Below are positions 50,850 to 61,618 of a stretch of 64,000 bases of DNA, one piece after another (position 1 is the first letter of the stretch; each line of letters begins with the position of its first letter). The notes below the pieces were generated by a model. The model did no database searches, was not told where the DNA came from, and worked only from the letters and a program-made list of their open reading frames with translations. Both the position numbers and the translations under genes were made by a program. Source of the DNA: Mucilaginibacter defluvii (GTDB lineage: Bacteria > Bacteroidota > Bacteroidia > Sphingobacteriales > Sphingobacteriaceae); assembly GCF_039543225.1 (NCBI RefSeq), contig NZ_BAABJI010000002.1, positions 248,001-312,000 of the forward strand, given 5' to 3'.

Positions 50850-53408
50850 TTAAAAGTCGAATGTGATGCGTGTTCGCAAGCCCCATTCGGATACGTTTGG
50901 ATTGTCGAGATAATTAAATCTCTTTACTAAATCCAGGCGGATAAATTTAAAAATATTTTCAATACCAACGCTCCCCTCAATGTAAGGTTTACTTCCCAAT
51001 GAATAAGTGATCGGTTTTCCGGACTCATCCACAGGAAATTGATACAGATCCGGATGCAATGACGGGTCGTTTTCACTCCGCAGGCCGCCATACAATGCCT
51101 TGAATGATACCACTTCACGCCACTTCAGTTTTTTTAACAATGGTATCTTGTTAAAAAAGAATCCGTAAAAATGCTGATCGATGCTGATAGCTTGGTAATC
51201 ATCACTTACAAACTCTAAAAAGTTCATCAGGTTATACGAGTCAACATCGTAAGCATAAGTTTGGTTTGCCCGGTGGATGTTCAGCAAGGGGTAAGGCACT
51301 TTGCCAAATATGTGGCCGGCCTCTAAAGCTACATCAGCATAGCCAAATACCGAGAGGTAAAAATGCTTATCAATACGGCCCAACAATTTGTCGTAACCGT
51401 ACTGCCCGCCAAAGAGGTCTTTCACTCCTTTGGTGTAATATAGATTGAATATCGGGTATTTGCTGATGATTGGCGTGCGAAACATTTTGCCCTGGTAAAA
51501 TTGCTCGTAAGGCGCGTAACGCAGGTTAAGGCTTAACTCGCTCGTGGTCAGATAGCGATCACTGATCAACGCGCCGTTTACCAGGCGGTTAAAGTAGAGT
51601 GACCCGGCCGGCTCCTGCGTCCATTTGGTAAAATTGAATTTGTACGAAAAGTGGTTTTCAAACTCGCGCACGTAATCAAACCGGTAAAAATCGTTATACA
51701 GGTACTTATCGTTATTACCCCGCTTGAATGATAGCAGGAAATTATCTTCCCGTACAAAATCAAGGTTTAAGCCGGGTATCTTGGTGTCGCGCTGAAAGCT
51801 CGCCCGCACATAATGCTGCGGAAACTTATATATTGATTTAGCATTGAGCGAGTAGGTACTGCTTAAAAAGTATTTCCAGCGCTCATCTTTAAAACCGTAG
51901 GCCGCGTAAGTTTCAAAGAAAATTCGCTTACTAAAATCATAAGTAGTACGCCCGCCAAACCTAAGCCTGAAACCCTCCACCGGGTTAAAGCTGTAGAACG
52001 AGTTTGCCGGACCTACCTCGAACTTACCGAAACCTTTGTAGCCGAATACCAGCAGCGACAGCAGATCCGCTGTGCGCCGGTAGGATGGCATACGTGTGAG
52101 GCTATCAATATTAGTATATACTTTTGATTCGGCAATGCTTAGCGTATCCAGCCGGTTTTCGCGCCAAAACTGTTCATTTCGTTCTTTTGCCTCATCCATA
52201 TATACAACGGCTTCCCCCGCGTAAGCGGCATCAGGCCGGGGCGTGTTGATGAAAAACTTGTCGAACGTAATGGTTCTTATACCAAATAATCCGCCCGATT
52301 TATCTTTGTTAAAACCAAAATCGGCCAGCGTGGTGCTTTTGTTCAGGTGATAACGCCCGTCGGTATTTTTAGCAAAGTCAAGGTCAACCTCCATGCTTTT
52401 TACAAAGTTTAGGTTGATGTTCCGGTTCGCTTTTAATACCGCTCGCTGTACCGCATAGTTACCGTCGAGTGTAACGTAAAGCATACCCTCAAACAACATG
52501 TCGGCGGTATTGCGTGGGGTAAAGCTTAGCTCCACAAGCTTTTCGTTACCGGCGGTGGTAACGGTATCGGTTATAAAAAACTTATAGAAGTTGGGCGATA
52601 CGCCTGCTATCGGGCTGAGCCACTGGTTGGTGAGCAGCATTACGTTGTTGTCGTAAATGTTGATCTCGGAGTACATGTGCTTGAAATACGCGCCAATGCC
52701 CTCACTGTCTACAAACGGGCCAAAGTTTACCGCTTTTTCGCCTAAAACCACGGTGTGTTTTTTCTCCGGATTTTTACGGTAGAACGTATGCGATACTTTT
52801 TCGTTAAGATAAAATGGAAGCAGGTTTTTACCCGGAATGGTGGTCGTGTCGCGGTTATCAATCAGGAACTTATACTTTTTAAAGAACTTTTTGTCGGCCA
52901 GTTTGCTCGAAACATTCAGGAACGAGAATTGCATTTTGTCGTAACTGCGATATTCCACAAACTCATAGCTTTCCGGTTGGTTCTTCTCTTTATTTTCAAT
53001 TACCTTACGGATCAACTCAACGGCGGGATTGTTCTTGTTGCTATATTTTTGCTTTTTCTGGCTTTTAACAATTACCTCGTTAAGCGCTTGCGGTTCAGCA
53101 GTTAACCGGATGGTTACATTTTGTTCGGCTCCAGGCTTTATGGCAAAGTTTACGGTTTTATAGCCTACAAATGATACCTGCAAACTGCTCTGCGCTTTTA
53201 CGGATTGCAGAAAAAACCTACCGTCGGCATTTGTGGTTGTGCCTGTGCTGGTACCCGCAAATGCTACCGACACATAGGGGAGCGGCTTTTTGTTTTTGGC
53301 ATCGATAACGGTGCCGTTAACAACGGTAATTTGGGCTAATAATAAGGTTGATTGAAAAAGGAATAGGGTGAGTAAAAAAAGTTTTTTTACCGGTGTGTTT
53401 TTATTCAT
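50850..53408 (-). CDS. DUF5686 outer-membrane protein with CarboxypepD_reg domain
   Basis: An 852-residue outer-membrane protein. After a signal peptide a carboxypeptidase-regulatory-like domain is seen (VVNGTVIDAKNKKPLPYVSVAF, GTTTNADGRF), then the DUF5686 region (NNPAVELIRKVIENKEKNQPESYEFVEYRSYDKMQFS) and a long C-terminal beta-barrel ending GLRTRITFDF with a terminal Phe. It looks like an outer-membrane barrel of the Omp85/surface-antigen-like kind, without POTRA domains. The family has no known function. It follows GtrA by 17 nt within the inositol-lipid unit, which makes lipid transfer to the outer membrane a testable idea. Confidence 0.88.
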   Translation of the reverse strand: MNKNTPVKKLFLLTLFLFQSTLLLAQITVVNGTVIDAKNKKPLPYVSVAFAGTSTGTTTNADGRFFLQSVKAQSSLQVSFVGYKTVNFAIKPGAEQNVTIRLTAEPQALNEVIVKSQKKQKYSNKNNPAVELIRKVIENKEKNQPESYEFVEYRSYDKMQFSFLNVSSKLADKKFFKKYKFLIDNRDTTTIPGKNLLPFYLNEKVSHTFYRKNPEKKHTVVLGEKAVNFGPFVDSEGIGAYFKHMYSEINIYDNNVMLLTNQWLSPIAGVSPNFYKFFITDTVTTAGNEKLVELSFTPRNTADMLFEGMLYVTLDGNYAVQRAVLKANRNINLNFVKSMEVDLDFAKNTDGRYHLNKSTTLADFGFNKDKSGGLFGIRTITFDKFFINTPRPDAAYAGEAVVYMDEAKERNEQFWRENRLDTLSIAESKVYTNIDSLTRMPSYRRTADLLSLLVFGYKGFGKFEVGPANSFYSFNPVEGFRLRFGGRTTYDFSKRIFFETYAAYGFKDERWKYFLSSTYSLNAKSIYKFPQHYVRASFQRDTKIPGLNLDFVREDNFLLSFKRGNNDKYLYNDFYRFDYVREFENHFSYKFNFTKWTQEPAGSLYFNRLVNGALISDRYLTTSELSLNLRYAPYEQFYQGKMFRTPIISKYPIFNLYYTKGVKDLFGGQYGYDKLLGRIDKHFYLSVFGYADVALEAGHIFGKVPYPLLNIHRANQTYAYDVDSYNLMNFLEFVSDDYQAISIDQHFYGFFFNKIPLLKKLKWREVVSFKALYGGLRSENDPSLHPDLYQFPVDESGKPITYSLGSKPYIEGSVGIENIFKFIRLDLVKRFNYLDNPNVSEWGLRTRITFDF

Positions 53409-53425
53409 TTATGGTGTTAGGGCGA

Positions 53426-53797
53426 TTATGCAAATACAAACTTCTTTTGCATAAAATAATTGTAACTAAAGCCAACTATTAATGAAACAATGGCTTTTGA
53501 TATATATTTATCAACGTGTAAGTAATGTACAAATAAAAACACACCCCCGTTATTTAACAACAGATTTCCTATCCAAACCAAAATATATTTCAATGCCTGC
53601 CCCGGTGCTTTTTTTTCCCTCGCATGAAAAACCCAGATGCGGCCTAATAAAAAGTTTGTTATGCCACCCGCAACTGTGCCTGCAAAATTTGAATATATGT
53701 ACCAGAGATTAAAAAAATGGTTGCATACAAATGTAATTAAATAGTCAACCGCGGTTGAAATAAACGAAGAGGCCTGTGCCTTTACAAATGTTGCCAT
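53426..53797 (-). CDS. GtrA family membrane protein
   Basis: A 123-residue protein with four membrane helices and the GtrA patterns (ISTAVDYLITF, AGTVAGGITNFLLGRIWVF, IVSLIVGFSYNYFMQKKFVF). GtrA proteins are thought to flip lipid-linked sugars across the inner membrane. It is first in the downstream unit of the sphingolipid cluster and has its own -7 element, so it may handle a glycosylated or inositol-carrying lipid. Its substrate is unknown. Confidence 0.9.
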   Translation of the reverse strand: MATFVKAQASSFISTAVDYLITFVCNHFFNLWYIYSNFAGTVAGGITNFLLGRIWVFHAREKKAPGQALKYILVWIGNLLLNNGGVFLFVHYLHVDKYISKAIVSLIVGFSYNYFMQKKFVFA

Positions 53798-53866
53798 ATA
53801 AATATAAGCGATAAGCAGCTATAATACAATAAATTGTGATACTATAACTGTGCCAGCTTTAGCCGG

Positions 53867-53874
53867 CAAAGATA
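53867..53874 (-). promoter_or_regulatory. -7 promoter element for the GtrA-to-PAP2 unit
   Basis: On the minus strand this reads TATCTTTG, an exact TAnnTTTG match, just downstream of the MIPS terminator and about 70 nt before the GtrA start. It gives the downstream unit a transcript of its own. Confidence 0.42.
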
Positions 53875-53903
53875 AACGGTTAAGGTGAATTTAGAAATGA
53901 AAA

Positions 53904-53939
53904 AAAGCCCGGTTACAGCTTGCGCTGCAACCGGGCTTT
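53904..53939 (-). terminator. Terminator after the MIPS gene
   Basis: AAAGCCCGGTT pairs with AACCGGGCTTT and the stem extends with CAGC/GCTG across one mismatch to a 4-nt loop. The minus strand ends in a T-run, 21 nt after the MIPS stop. Confidence 0.9.
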
Positions 53940-53960
53940 AATTTTATAGAGATGCTGGTA

Positions 53961-55286
53961 TTAATTTTCTACTTCTACCAGTTCTTCGTAGTAATCAAGG
54001 CCTAAGTGTGTAATCAAATCTTCGCCCATCAGGTAACGCAGGGTATTCTCCAATTTAATCAATTGCTTGAAGATATCGTTTTCAGCCGGTAAGCCTGGCG
54101 CGGTTTGCGGGCTTTTCAGGTAGAATGATAACCACTCTTGTATACCGCTCATGCCGGCACGTTTAGCAAAATCACTAAACAGGGCAAGGTCAAGCGCTAC
54201 GGGTGCAGCGAGGATTGAGTCGCGGCAAAGAAAGTTAATCTTGATCTGCATTTTATAACCCATCCAGCCAAAGATGTCGATGTTATCCCAGCTTTCTTTA
54301 TTATCGCCATGCGGAGGGTAGTAGTTTATGCGGATCTTGTGGTAAAGATCGCCGTATAATTCAGGCTGATCGTCAGCATTCAGAATATCCTCTAATACAC
54401 CACCTTTTGATACTTCTTTAGTTTTGAAGTTTTCAGGCGCGTCAAGTACTAAACCATCGCGGTTACCCAAAATGTTGGTCGAGAACCAGCCGCTAACGCC
54501 TAATGAACGAGTAGCTAAACCTGGTGCAAGAATAGTTTTAACCAAAGTTTGGCCAGTTTTAAAATCTTTACCCGCGATAGGAGTGCCGGTTAATTTAGCC
54601 AGTTCAACCATTGCCGGAATGTCAACTGTTAAGTTTGGAGCACCGTTAGCGAAAGGCACGCCTAACTTAAGTGCCGCGTAGGCGTAAAGCATACTTGGCG
54701 CAATGCGTTTATCATCGGCTTTAAGGGCTTCTTCAAATTTCTCAAGGGTGCTGTGGATATCGCTGGCTTCAAAGAAAACCTCAGTTGAAGCACACCAAAC
54801 GATAACCACACGGTCAAGGCCGTTTGATTCTTTAAAGTTGGTGATGTCTTCCATCAGCTCTTGCGCCATTTCCCAACGGGTACCGGTTTTAACGTGGGTG
54901 CCGTCAAGGTTACGGGCGTAATCGCGGTCGAAAGCGGCTTTCATCGGCACGATAGCCTGTAATTGCTCTTTAACAGCCTCGATGTGATGACGCTCTAATA
55001 CCTGCGCGTGGCTTGCAGCTTCGTAAACGTTGTCTGAATAAACATCCCAACCGCCCCAAACAATATCATTCAGGTCAGCCAGCGGAACGAAATCTTTGAT
55101 CTTAGGCCTGCGGTTCTCAGTTCTTTTACCTAAACGTATAGTGCCCATTTGCGTTAACGAGCCGATAGGTTGAGTCAATCCTTTTTTAACAGACTCAACA
55201 CCCGCGATCATTGTTGTAGCTACCGCGCCTAAGCCCGGCAGGAGGATACCCAATTTACCCTCAGCAGGTTTAATGTTGTGTTTCAT
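53961..55286 (-). CDS. myo-Inositol-1-phosphate synthase
   Basis: A 441-residue NAD-dependent enzyme converting glucose 6-phosphate to inositol phosphate. The NAD loop LGILLPGLGAVATTMIAGVE is at the N-terminus; family signatures are VVWCASTEV-like (VIVWCASTEV), GKDFKTGQTLVKT, NILGNRDG and DSILAAPVALDLALF. Its length suits bacterial and archaeal members. It lies 27 nt after the epimerase/reductase gene and ends at a terminator. In this cluster it would supply the head group for inositol lipids. Confidence 0.95.
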   Translation of the reverse strand: MKHNIKPAEGKLGILLPGLGAVATTMIAGVESVKKGLTQPIGSLTQMGTIRLGKRTENRRPKIKDFVPLADLNDIVWGGWDVYSDNVYEAASHAQVLERHHIEAVKEQLQAIVPMKAAFDRDYARNLDGTHVKTGTRWEMAQELMEDITNFKESNGLDRVVIVWCASTEVFFEASDIHSTLEKFEEALKADDKRIAPSMLYAYAALKLGVPFANGAPNLTVDIPAMVELAKLTGTPIAGKDFKTGQTLVKTILAPGLATRSLGVSGWFSTNILGNRDGLVLDAPENFKTKEVSKGGVLEDILNADDQPELYGDLYHKIRINYYPPHGDNKESWDNIDIFGWMGYKMQIKINFLCRDSILAAPVALDLALFSDFAKRAGMSGIQEWLSFYLKSPQTAPGLPAENDIFKQLIKLENTLRYLMGEDLITHLGLDYYEELVEVEN

Positions 55287-55313
55287 TTATTGTACTAATT
55301 TATTTATAAGGGG

Positions 55314-56300
55314 CTAAAGCCAGTTATTTGCTTTATACCAATTTAACGTTTCAGTTAATCCCGCGTCGAGGTCATACTTAGGGTAAAAACCCAGATCGTG
55401 TTTTGCTTGTTCTGTATCGCAGTTCCAGTTGGCGGCGGTTAACTCTTTTAATTTCTCAATATTTAATGCCGAAGCTTTGTTGCTCAAAGAACTAACTTTT
55501 TCGGCAATTGCTGCAATTACTTTTACTAAATTTACAGGCAGATGAAATTTTATAGCCTTCAAATTTAATACACTTTTTGTAATATTACCTAATTCGTAGC
55601 GGTTGTAAAAATTTCCATCGCTGATGATGTAGGTTTTACCCGCGCCTGCAAACAGCGCTTTAACACTTATTTCGGCCAAATCGGTAACATAAATAAAGGT
55701 TAATTTCTGTGCTTTATTGCCAATGTAAGGTTCAATGCCTTTCACTACCTGTTTAAAAAATATAAAAATATCCTTGTCCCTGGGGCCATAAACCGCGGTA
55801 GGGCGTAAAATGGTATAGTTCAATCCCTTTATGGCTTTCAGTTGTTGTTCAGCAGCCAGTTTACTGCGGCCATAGGCGGTTACCGGGTTAGGTGTGGTAT
55901 TGTCAGTAATGGTACCTTCTAACGAGTTTATAGGCCCAACTGCAGCCAGGCTGCTTATCAGCACAAATTTTTTGAACTGTGCATCTGCATTTACCGATGC
56001 TTTTGCAAGGTTCACGGTGTAGGTGGCGTTTATAGTATCGTACTCTTTTTGCGAGCGGGCTTTTGTAGCGCCTGCAGCATGTATGATATAATTAATGCCG
56101 TTATCGCTTAATAGCTTGCTTAATGCTTCCTGATCGCGGAAGTCCGGATATACATATTTAACATCCAGATCCTTTAAATGATCTATGCTGCTGCTTTTAC
56201 GTATGGCGGCATACACCTCCAGGTTATTTTTTAAAGCCTCATTAATCAAATGGTAACCCACAAATCCGCTGGCACCGGTTATTAAAACCTTTTCCTTCAT
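55314..56300 (-). CDS. NAD-dependent epimerase/dehydratase, candidate ceramide reductase
   Basis: A 328-residue extended SDR: cofactor motif ITGASGFVGYHLIN, and the catalytic Tyr-x3-Lys in TAYGRSKLAAEQQL. Its start overlaps the acyltransferase stop by 4 nt (ATGA), so translation is coupled. In Caulobacter an SDR of this type (CerR) reduces 3-ketoceramide, next to the serine palmitoyltransferase. The same neighbourhood here makes this the best reading; a sugar-nucleotide epimerase is less likely because no sugar genes flank it. Confidence 0.82.
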   Translation of the reverse strand: MKEKVLITGASGFVGYHLINEALKNNLEVYAAIRKSSSIDHLKDLDVKYVYPDFRDQEALSKLLSDNGINYIIHAAGATKARSQKEYDTINATYTVNLAKASVNADAQFKKFVLISSLAAVGPINSLEGTITDNTTPNPVTAYGRSKLAAEQQLKAIKGLNYTILRPTAVYGPRDKDIFIFFKQVVKGIEPYIGNKAQKLTFIYVTDLAEISVKALFAGAGKTYIISDGNFYNRYELGNITKSVLNLKAIKFHLPVNLVKVIAAIAEKVSSLSNKASALNIEKLKELTAANWNCDTEQAKHDLGFYPKYDLDAGLTETLNWYKANNWL

Positions 56301-57415
56301 ATCGCTTTCTCGTAAATTCTGTAGGTTTTATATTGCTCGCCGCCTATAGCTTCAATGGCACGGTTTACCATATCGTTATGTTCAAGTGTCCAGCTGGCCT
56401 CAGCGTAGTCCATGCCTTTTTTGGTGTACGATCGCATAATCTCACCATATAAACAGGCCTCGATACCCATTTTGCGGTACCCGTCAATCACGCCCAGCAG
56501 CATAATGCGTATCCCTTTGATCTTACTTTTATTTAACAGCAGTTTAAAAATACCGGTTGGTAACAAACGGCCTTTTTTAATGGTACGCAGTATCTGGTTT
56601 AAATCGGGTATTGCCACACCAAAGCCTATAATTTTACCGTCCTGCTCGGCCAGTACGGCAAAGTCCGGATCGAGTATCATTTTAAGGTCTTTAGCGGTAT
56701 AGTCGAACTCCTCGTTCGTCATCGGGAAAAAGCCAAGGTTTTTATCCCAGGCTTTATTATATACTTCGCGTAGAGCAGCAGCCTCTTCTTTGAATTTTTT
56801 AAGGTTGATTTTGCGTATAGTGATATTATTACGTTGCAGGCGGCCTTGCAGCAGATCGAGCATTTTAACCGCCTTGTCATTATAAGCATTGCCTTTCCAG
56901 CTGTAAGCAAACAAATCAACCTGCTTGGTTAGGCCGGCATTTGCAAACAGGCCCATGTAATATTGCGGGTTGTAAGGCATCATTACAAGGGGAGGAGAGT
57001 CAAAGCCCTTTACCAATAAGCCGCATGTTTCGTTAGTTGATGGATTAGCCGGGCCCACTAGCTTGTTGGCACCTTTTTCTTTAAGCCAGTTGATAGCTGC
57101 CTCAAATAATGAGTTTGCCACTTTTTGATCGTTAACACAATCAAAAAAGCCGAAGAAACCATCATTTGCGTTATTGAACCGGTTATGATTGGTGTTAAAT
57201 ATCGCGGCTATGCGGCCAACAATCTTGCCGTTGTCATCAAAAGCTAAAAACGTTTGTAACGACGAATGCTTTAAAAAAGGATGTGTAGTTAACAAATCCC
57301 TTTGTGCGATAAAAAGTTCCGGTACGTAGTTCGGGTCGTTTTTATGTAACTCGTGAGGAAAGTCAATAAAGCTTGCAAGCTCCTTTTTAGTTTTGACCGC
57401 GGCAACGTGGCTCAT
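56297..57415 (-). CDS. GNAT-like acyltransferase, candidate bacterial ceramide synthase
   Basis: A 372-residue protein with a C-terminal GNAT-type fold (PDFAVLAEQDGKIIGFGVAIPD, GVIDGYRKMGIEACLYGEIMR, EASWTLEHNDMVNRAIEAIGG) and an N-terminal half that also resembles GNAT (FLAFDDNGKIVGRIAAIFN, VGPANPSTNETCGLL). Large proteins of this kind sit beside serine palmitoyltransferases. In Caulobacter a GNAT-type protein (bCerS) acylates the 3-ketosphinganine amine; that is the predicted step here. It is flanked by a hairpin upstream and overlaps the reductase downstream. Confidence 0.82.
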   Translation of the reverse strand: MSHVAAVKTKKELASFIDFPHELHKNDPNYVPELFIAQRDLLTTHPFLKHSSLQTFLAFDDNGKIVGRIAAIFNTNHNRFNNANDGFFGFFDCVNDQKVANSLFEAAINWLKEKGANKLVGPANPSTNETCGLLVKGFDSPPLVMMPYNPQYYMGLFANAGLTKQVDLFAYSWKGNAYNDKAVKMLDLLQGRLQRNNITIRKINLKKFKEEAAALREVYNKAWDKNLGFFPMTNEEFDYTAKDLKMILDPDFAVLAEQDGKIIGFGVAIPDLNQILRTIKKGRLLPTGIFKLLLNKSKIKGIRIMLLGVIDGYRKMGIEACLYGEIMRSYTKKGMDYAEASWTLEHNDMVNRAIEAIGGEQYKTYRIYEKAI

Positions 57416-57437
57416 GTTTTTGGTGTGGTTATAATTA

Positions 57438-57467
57438 AATAAGGTACACGTGTTGGTGTACCTTATT
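57438..57467 (-). other. Hairpin between SPT and acyltransferase genes
   Basis: AATAAGGTACAC pairs perfectly with GTGTACCTTATT around a 6-nt loop. The T-run on the minus strand is weak (TTTAATTATAA), so it may give partial termination or mark a processing site that sets SPT above the downstream genes. Confidence 0.55.
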
Positions 57468-57490
57468 ATTATGATCGGGCAATATTTTAT

Positions 57491-59056
<1,566 letters not shown>

Positions 59057-60400
59057 ATGAAGAGAGTATTTATCGTTCTATTAAATATCATCGCCGTAAG
59101 CGGAGTGTTTGCCCAAACACAACCGCGGCCCGATACTATCTCGGGTAACGTAAGCTTACAACAATGTATTAATTACGCGTTACAGAATCAGCCCTTGGCT
59201 CGACAAGCCGTCCTCGATGAGGATATTAATGAACGCGACATCCGTATCGGGCTGGCTGGCTGGCTTCCGCAGGCAACGGGCACCGGGCAACTGCAGCATT
59301 ATTATGAAGGCGGGCCCAATGCTAACGCCGCTAACGTGCCAGGCAGTGTTCTGCAAAATCAAAATATCAGTAACCTATCTATATTAGGTGTACAGGTTAG
59401 CCAGGTTTTGTATAATAACGATGTATTCCTGGCGTCGCGCGCCGCCAAATATTCACGCCAATATTATAAGCAGAATACCGAAAGCACGCGTATTAATCTG
59501 ATATCCGACGTAAGTAAAGCTTACTACGATGTGTTATTATCGCAACGCCAGCTCAAAATAACCAATGAGGATATTTTGCGTTTGCAACGCAGCCTGAAGG
59601 ACGCCCGCAGTCGTTACGAAGCCGGCGTGTCTGACAAGATTGACTTTAAGCAAGCAACTATCGCGCTTAATAATTCAACGGCAACCCGTAAACAGATTGC
59701 AGAAAGTATAAAAAGCCGAGAAGCTTATTTGAAACAACTGATGGGTGTAAACGCTAATACATCATTAAGCTTACAGTTCGATTCAACCCGTTTTGAGACT
59801 GAAGCCGCCATAGATACCAACCAAACGCTGGATGTAACCAGGCGGGTAGAGTACCGTATGTTGCAAAGCCAGAAAACGTTGCAAAATTTAAATGTAAGTT
59901 ACTATAAATGGGGCTTCCTACCGTCGCTATCTGCTATTGGTACCTATAACCTCATATATGCTAGCAGCAGTATATCAAACTTGTATAATAATAGCTTTCC
60001 GAATGGTTATGTAGGGCTGTCGTTAAGCGTGCCCTTGTTTCAGGGTACCCGCAGGATACAAAATTTACGCAAGGCCCGTTTACAGGAAGAGCGTGTTGAC
60101 CTGGATCTGATTAACACGCAAAATAGCATAAATACCGAGTATGTACAGGCGCTGGCTAATTACAAAAGCAATTACACCGCCTGGCAACTGGTTAAAGAAA
60201 ATGTTGATTTAGCGCGCGATGTATTTAACGTAGTAAGTCTTCAGTATCGTGAGGGTATTAAAACATACCTGGATGTAATTGTATCGCAAACCGATCTGCG
60301 TACCGCTCAGCTTAATTATTACAACTCTTTGTTTCAGGTGCTGTCAAGCAAAATAGACCTTGAACGATCATTAGGAAAAATATCTGCACAACAAAACTAA
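59057..60400 (+). CDS. TolC family outer-membrane efflux protein
   Basis: A 447-residue outer-membrane channel with a cleaved signal peptide (NIIAVSGVFAQ), so unlike the OprM-type factor of the first pump it is not a lipoprotein. Two outer-membrane-factor repeats are seen, with ISNVSKAYYDVLLSQRQL-like (LISDVSKAYYDVLLSQRQL) and SLKDARSRYEAGVSDKIDF in the first half and VSLQYREGIKTYLDVIVSQTDL in the second. It leads the operon and precedes the adaptor by 9 nt. Confidence 0.93.
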   Translation: MKRVFIVLLNIIAVSGVFAQTQPRPDTISGNVSLQQCINYALQNQPLARQAVLDEDINERDIRIGLAGWLPQATGTGQLQHYYEGGPNANAANVPGSVLQNQNISNLSILGVQVSQVLYNNDVFLASRAAKYSRQYYKQNTESTRINLISDVSKAYYDVLLSQRQLKITNEDILRLQRSLKDARSRYEAGVSDKIDFKQATIALNNSTATRKQIAESIKSREAYLKQLMGVNANTSLSLQFDSTRFETEAAIDTNQTLDVTRRVEYRMLQSQKTLQNLNVSYYKWGFLPSLSAIGTYNLIYASSSISNLYNNSFPNGYVGLSLSVPLFQGTRRIQNLRKARLQEERVDLDLINTQNSINTEYVQALANYKSNYTAWQLVKENVDLARDVFNVVSLQYREGIKTYLDVIVSQTDLRTAQLNYYNSLFQVLSSKIDLERSLGKISAQQN

Positions 60401-60409
60401 ACCCCGAAT

Positions 60410-61540
60410 ATGAAACACACCAGTATATATATTTTAGCCGTAACCGCCACAGTAACATGGTCGGCCTGTGGTAGCAAACAACAGCAGGCAGGCCCGCCTC
60501 CGGCAACGCCGATAAGCGTTGTTGAAGCTAAAAAAACTCCGGCCGCTTACTATGATAATTATCAGGGTATAGTAGTAGCTTTAAATACCGTTGAACTGCG
60601 CAGCCAGGTTTCAGGCTTTATTACCGGCATCTTTTTTAAAGAGGGTGACGTTGTTCAAAAGGGACAGGCACTATATGAGATAGACCGCCGTAAATACCTT
60701 GCGGCTTTTCAGCAGGCACAAGCTAACGTGCTCAGTGCTAAGGCTAACCTCTCAAAAGCGCAAAAGGATATCGACCGTTATAACATGCTGCTTAAAAATG
60801 ATGCGGTTGCAAGGCAAACTGTGGACCAGGCAACCGCGGCTTATGAAACGGCACGAAGCCAGGTAGCCGTAGCCAACGCTGCATTAGCATCTGCACGAAC
60901 CGATCTTTCTTACGCCACCATTAGCGCGCCATTTACCGGCCGTATCGGTATATCGCAGGTAAGGCTTGGCGCCCAGGTTACGCCTGGTACAACGCTGCTA
61001 AACACCATTTCGGCCGAGAACCCGGTGGGTATTGATGTGGTGATCAACGAGCAGCAGATAGACCGTTTTTATAAGCTGATGAAAAGCAGCACCGATACAA
61101 CCTTCAGGTTGCAGTTGCCGAATGGGCAAATGTACGGTAGTACCGGTAAAATATTGGCGGTTGACCGTGGCGTAAACAACCAAACAGGTAGTACAATCGT
61201 AAGGGTCCAGTTCCCTAATCCTAATAAGGAATTGAAGGACGGAATGAGCGGCGTATTGCAGGTATTGAATGATGATTCAGGCAACCGCATACAAATACCT
61301 TACAAAGCGGTTGTTGAGCAAATGGGTGAGTTTTTCGTTTTCACCGCGCAGGATAGCATTGCTTTACAGCACAAGGTGAACCTTGGGCCACGTGTTAAGG
61401 ATGACGTTATAGTACTTGATGGCATTAACGAAGGCGATAAGGTAATTACCGAGGGTATACAACGTTTGCGCGATAGCAGCAAGGTAACTACAGCTGCACC
61501 GGCACAGCCAGGCGCACAAGGTAAACCCGCTGCCAAGTAA
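60410..61540 (+). CDS. RND efflux periplasmic adaptor
   Basis: A 376-residue lipoprotein with lipobox Cys20 (VTWSACGSKQQ). Lipoyl-like halves are visible at VELRSQVSGFITGIFFKEGDVVQKGQALYEID and DLSYATISAPFTGRIGISQVRLGAQVTPGT, with the alpha-hairpin between, then barrel and membrane-proximal domains (RIQIPYKAVVEQMGEFFVF). The C-terminus is Ala/Pro-rich. It belongs to the MexA/AcrA class and precedes the permease by 78 nt. Confidence 0.93.
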   Translation: MKHTSIYILAVTATVTWSACGSKQQQAGPPPATPISVVEAKKTPAAYYDNYQGIVVALNTVELRSQVSGFITGIFFKEGDVVQKGQALYEIDRRKYLAAFQQAQANVLSAKANLSKAQKDIDRYNMLLKNDAVARQTVDQATAAYETARSQVAVANAALASARTDLSYATISAPFTGRIGISQVRLGAQVTPGTTLLNTISAENPVGIDVVINEQQIDRFYKLMKSSTDTTFRLQLPNGQMYGSTGKILAVDRGVNNQTGSTIVRVQFPNPNKELKDGMSGVLQVLNDDSGNRIQIPYKAVVEQMGEFFVFTAQDSIALQHKVNLGPRVKDDVIVLDGINEGDKVITEGIQRLRDSSKVTTAAPAQPGAQGKPAAK

Positions 61541-61618
61541 AAACTATCGAGCGTATATCAACCTAATGAAAAAAGACGATGAGGCTGTTTAGCCCATCAA
61601 CGAAATTATAAAAACAGA

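Noticed and set aside
61570..61592. Eight-codon frame as a leader peptide before the second RND permease
   Set aside because: No attenuator structure follows; such short frames occur by chance.
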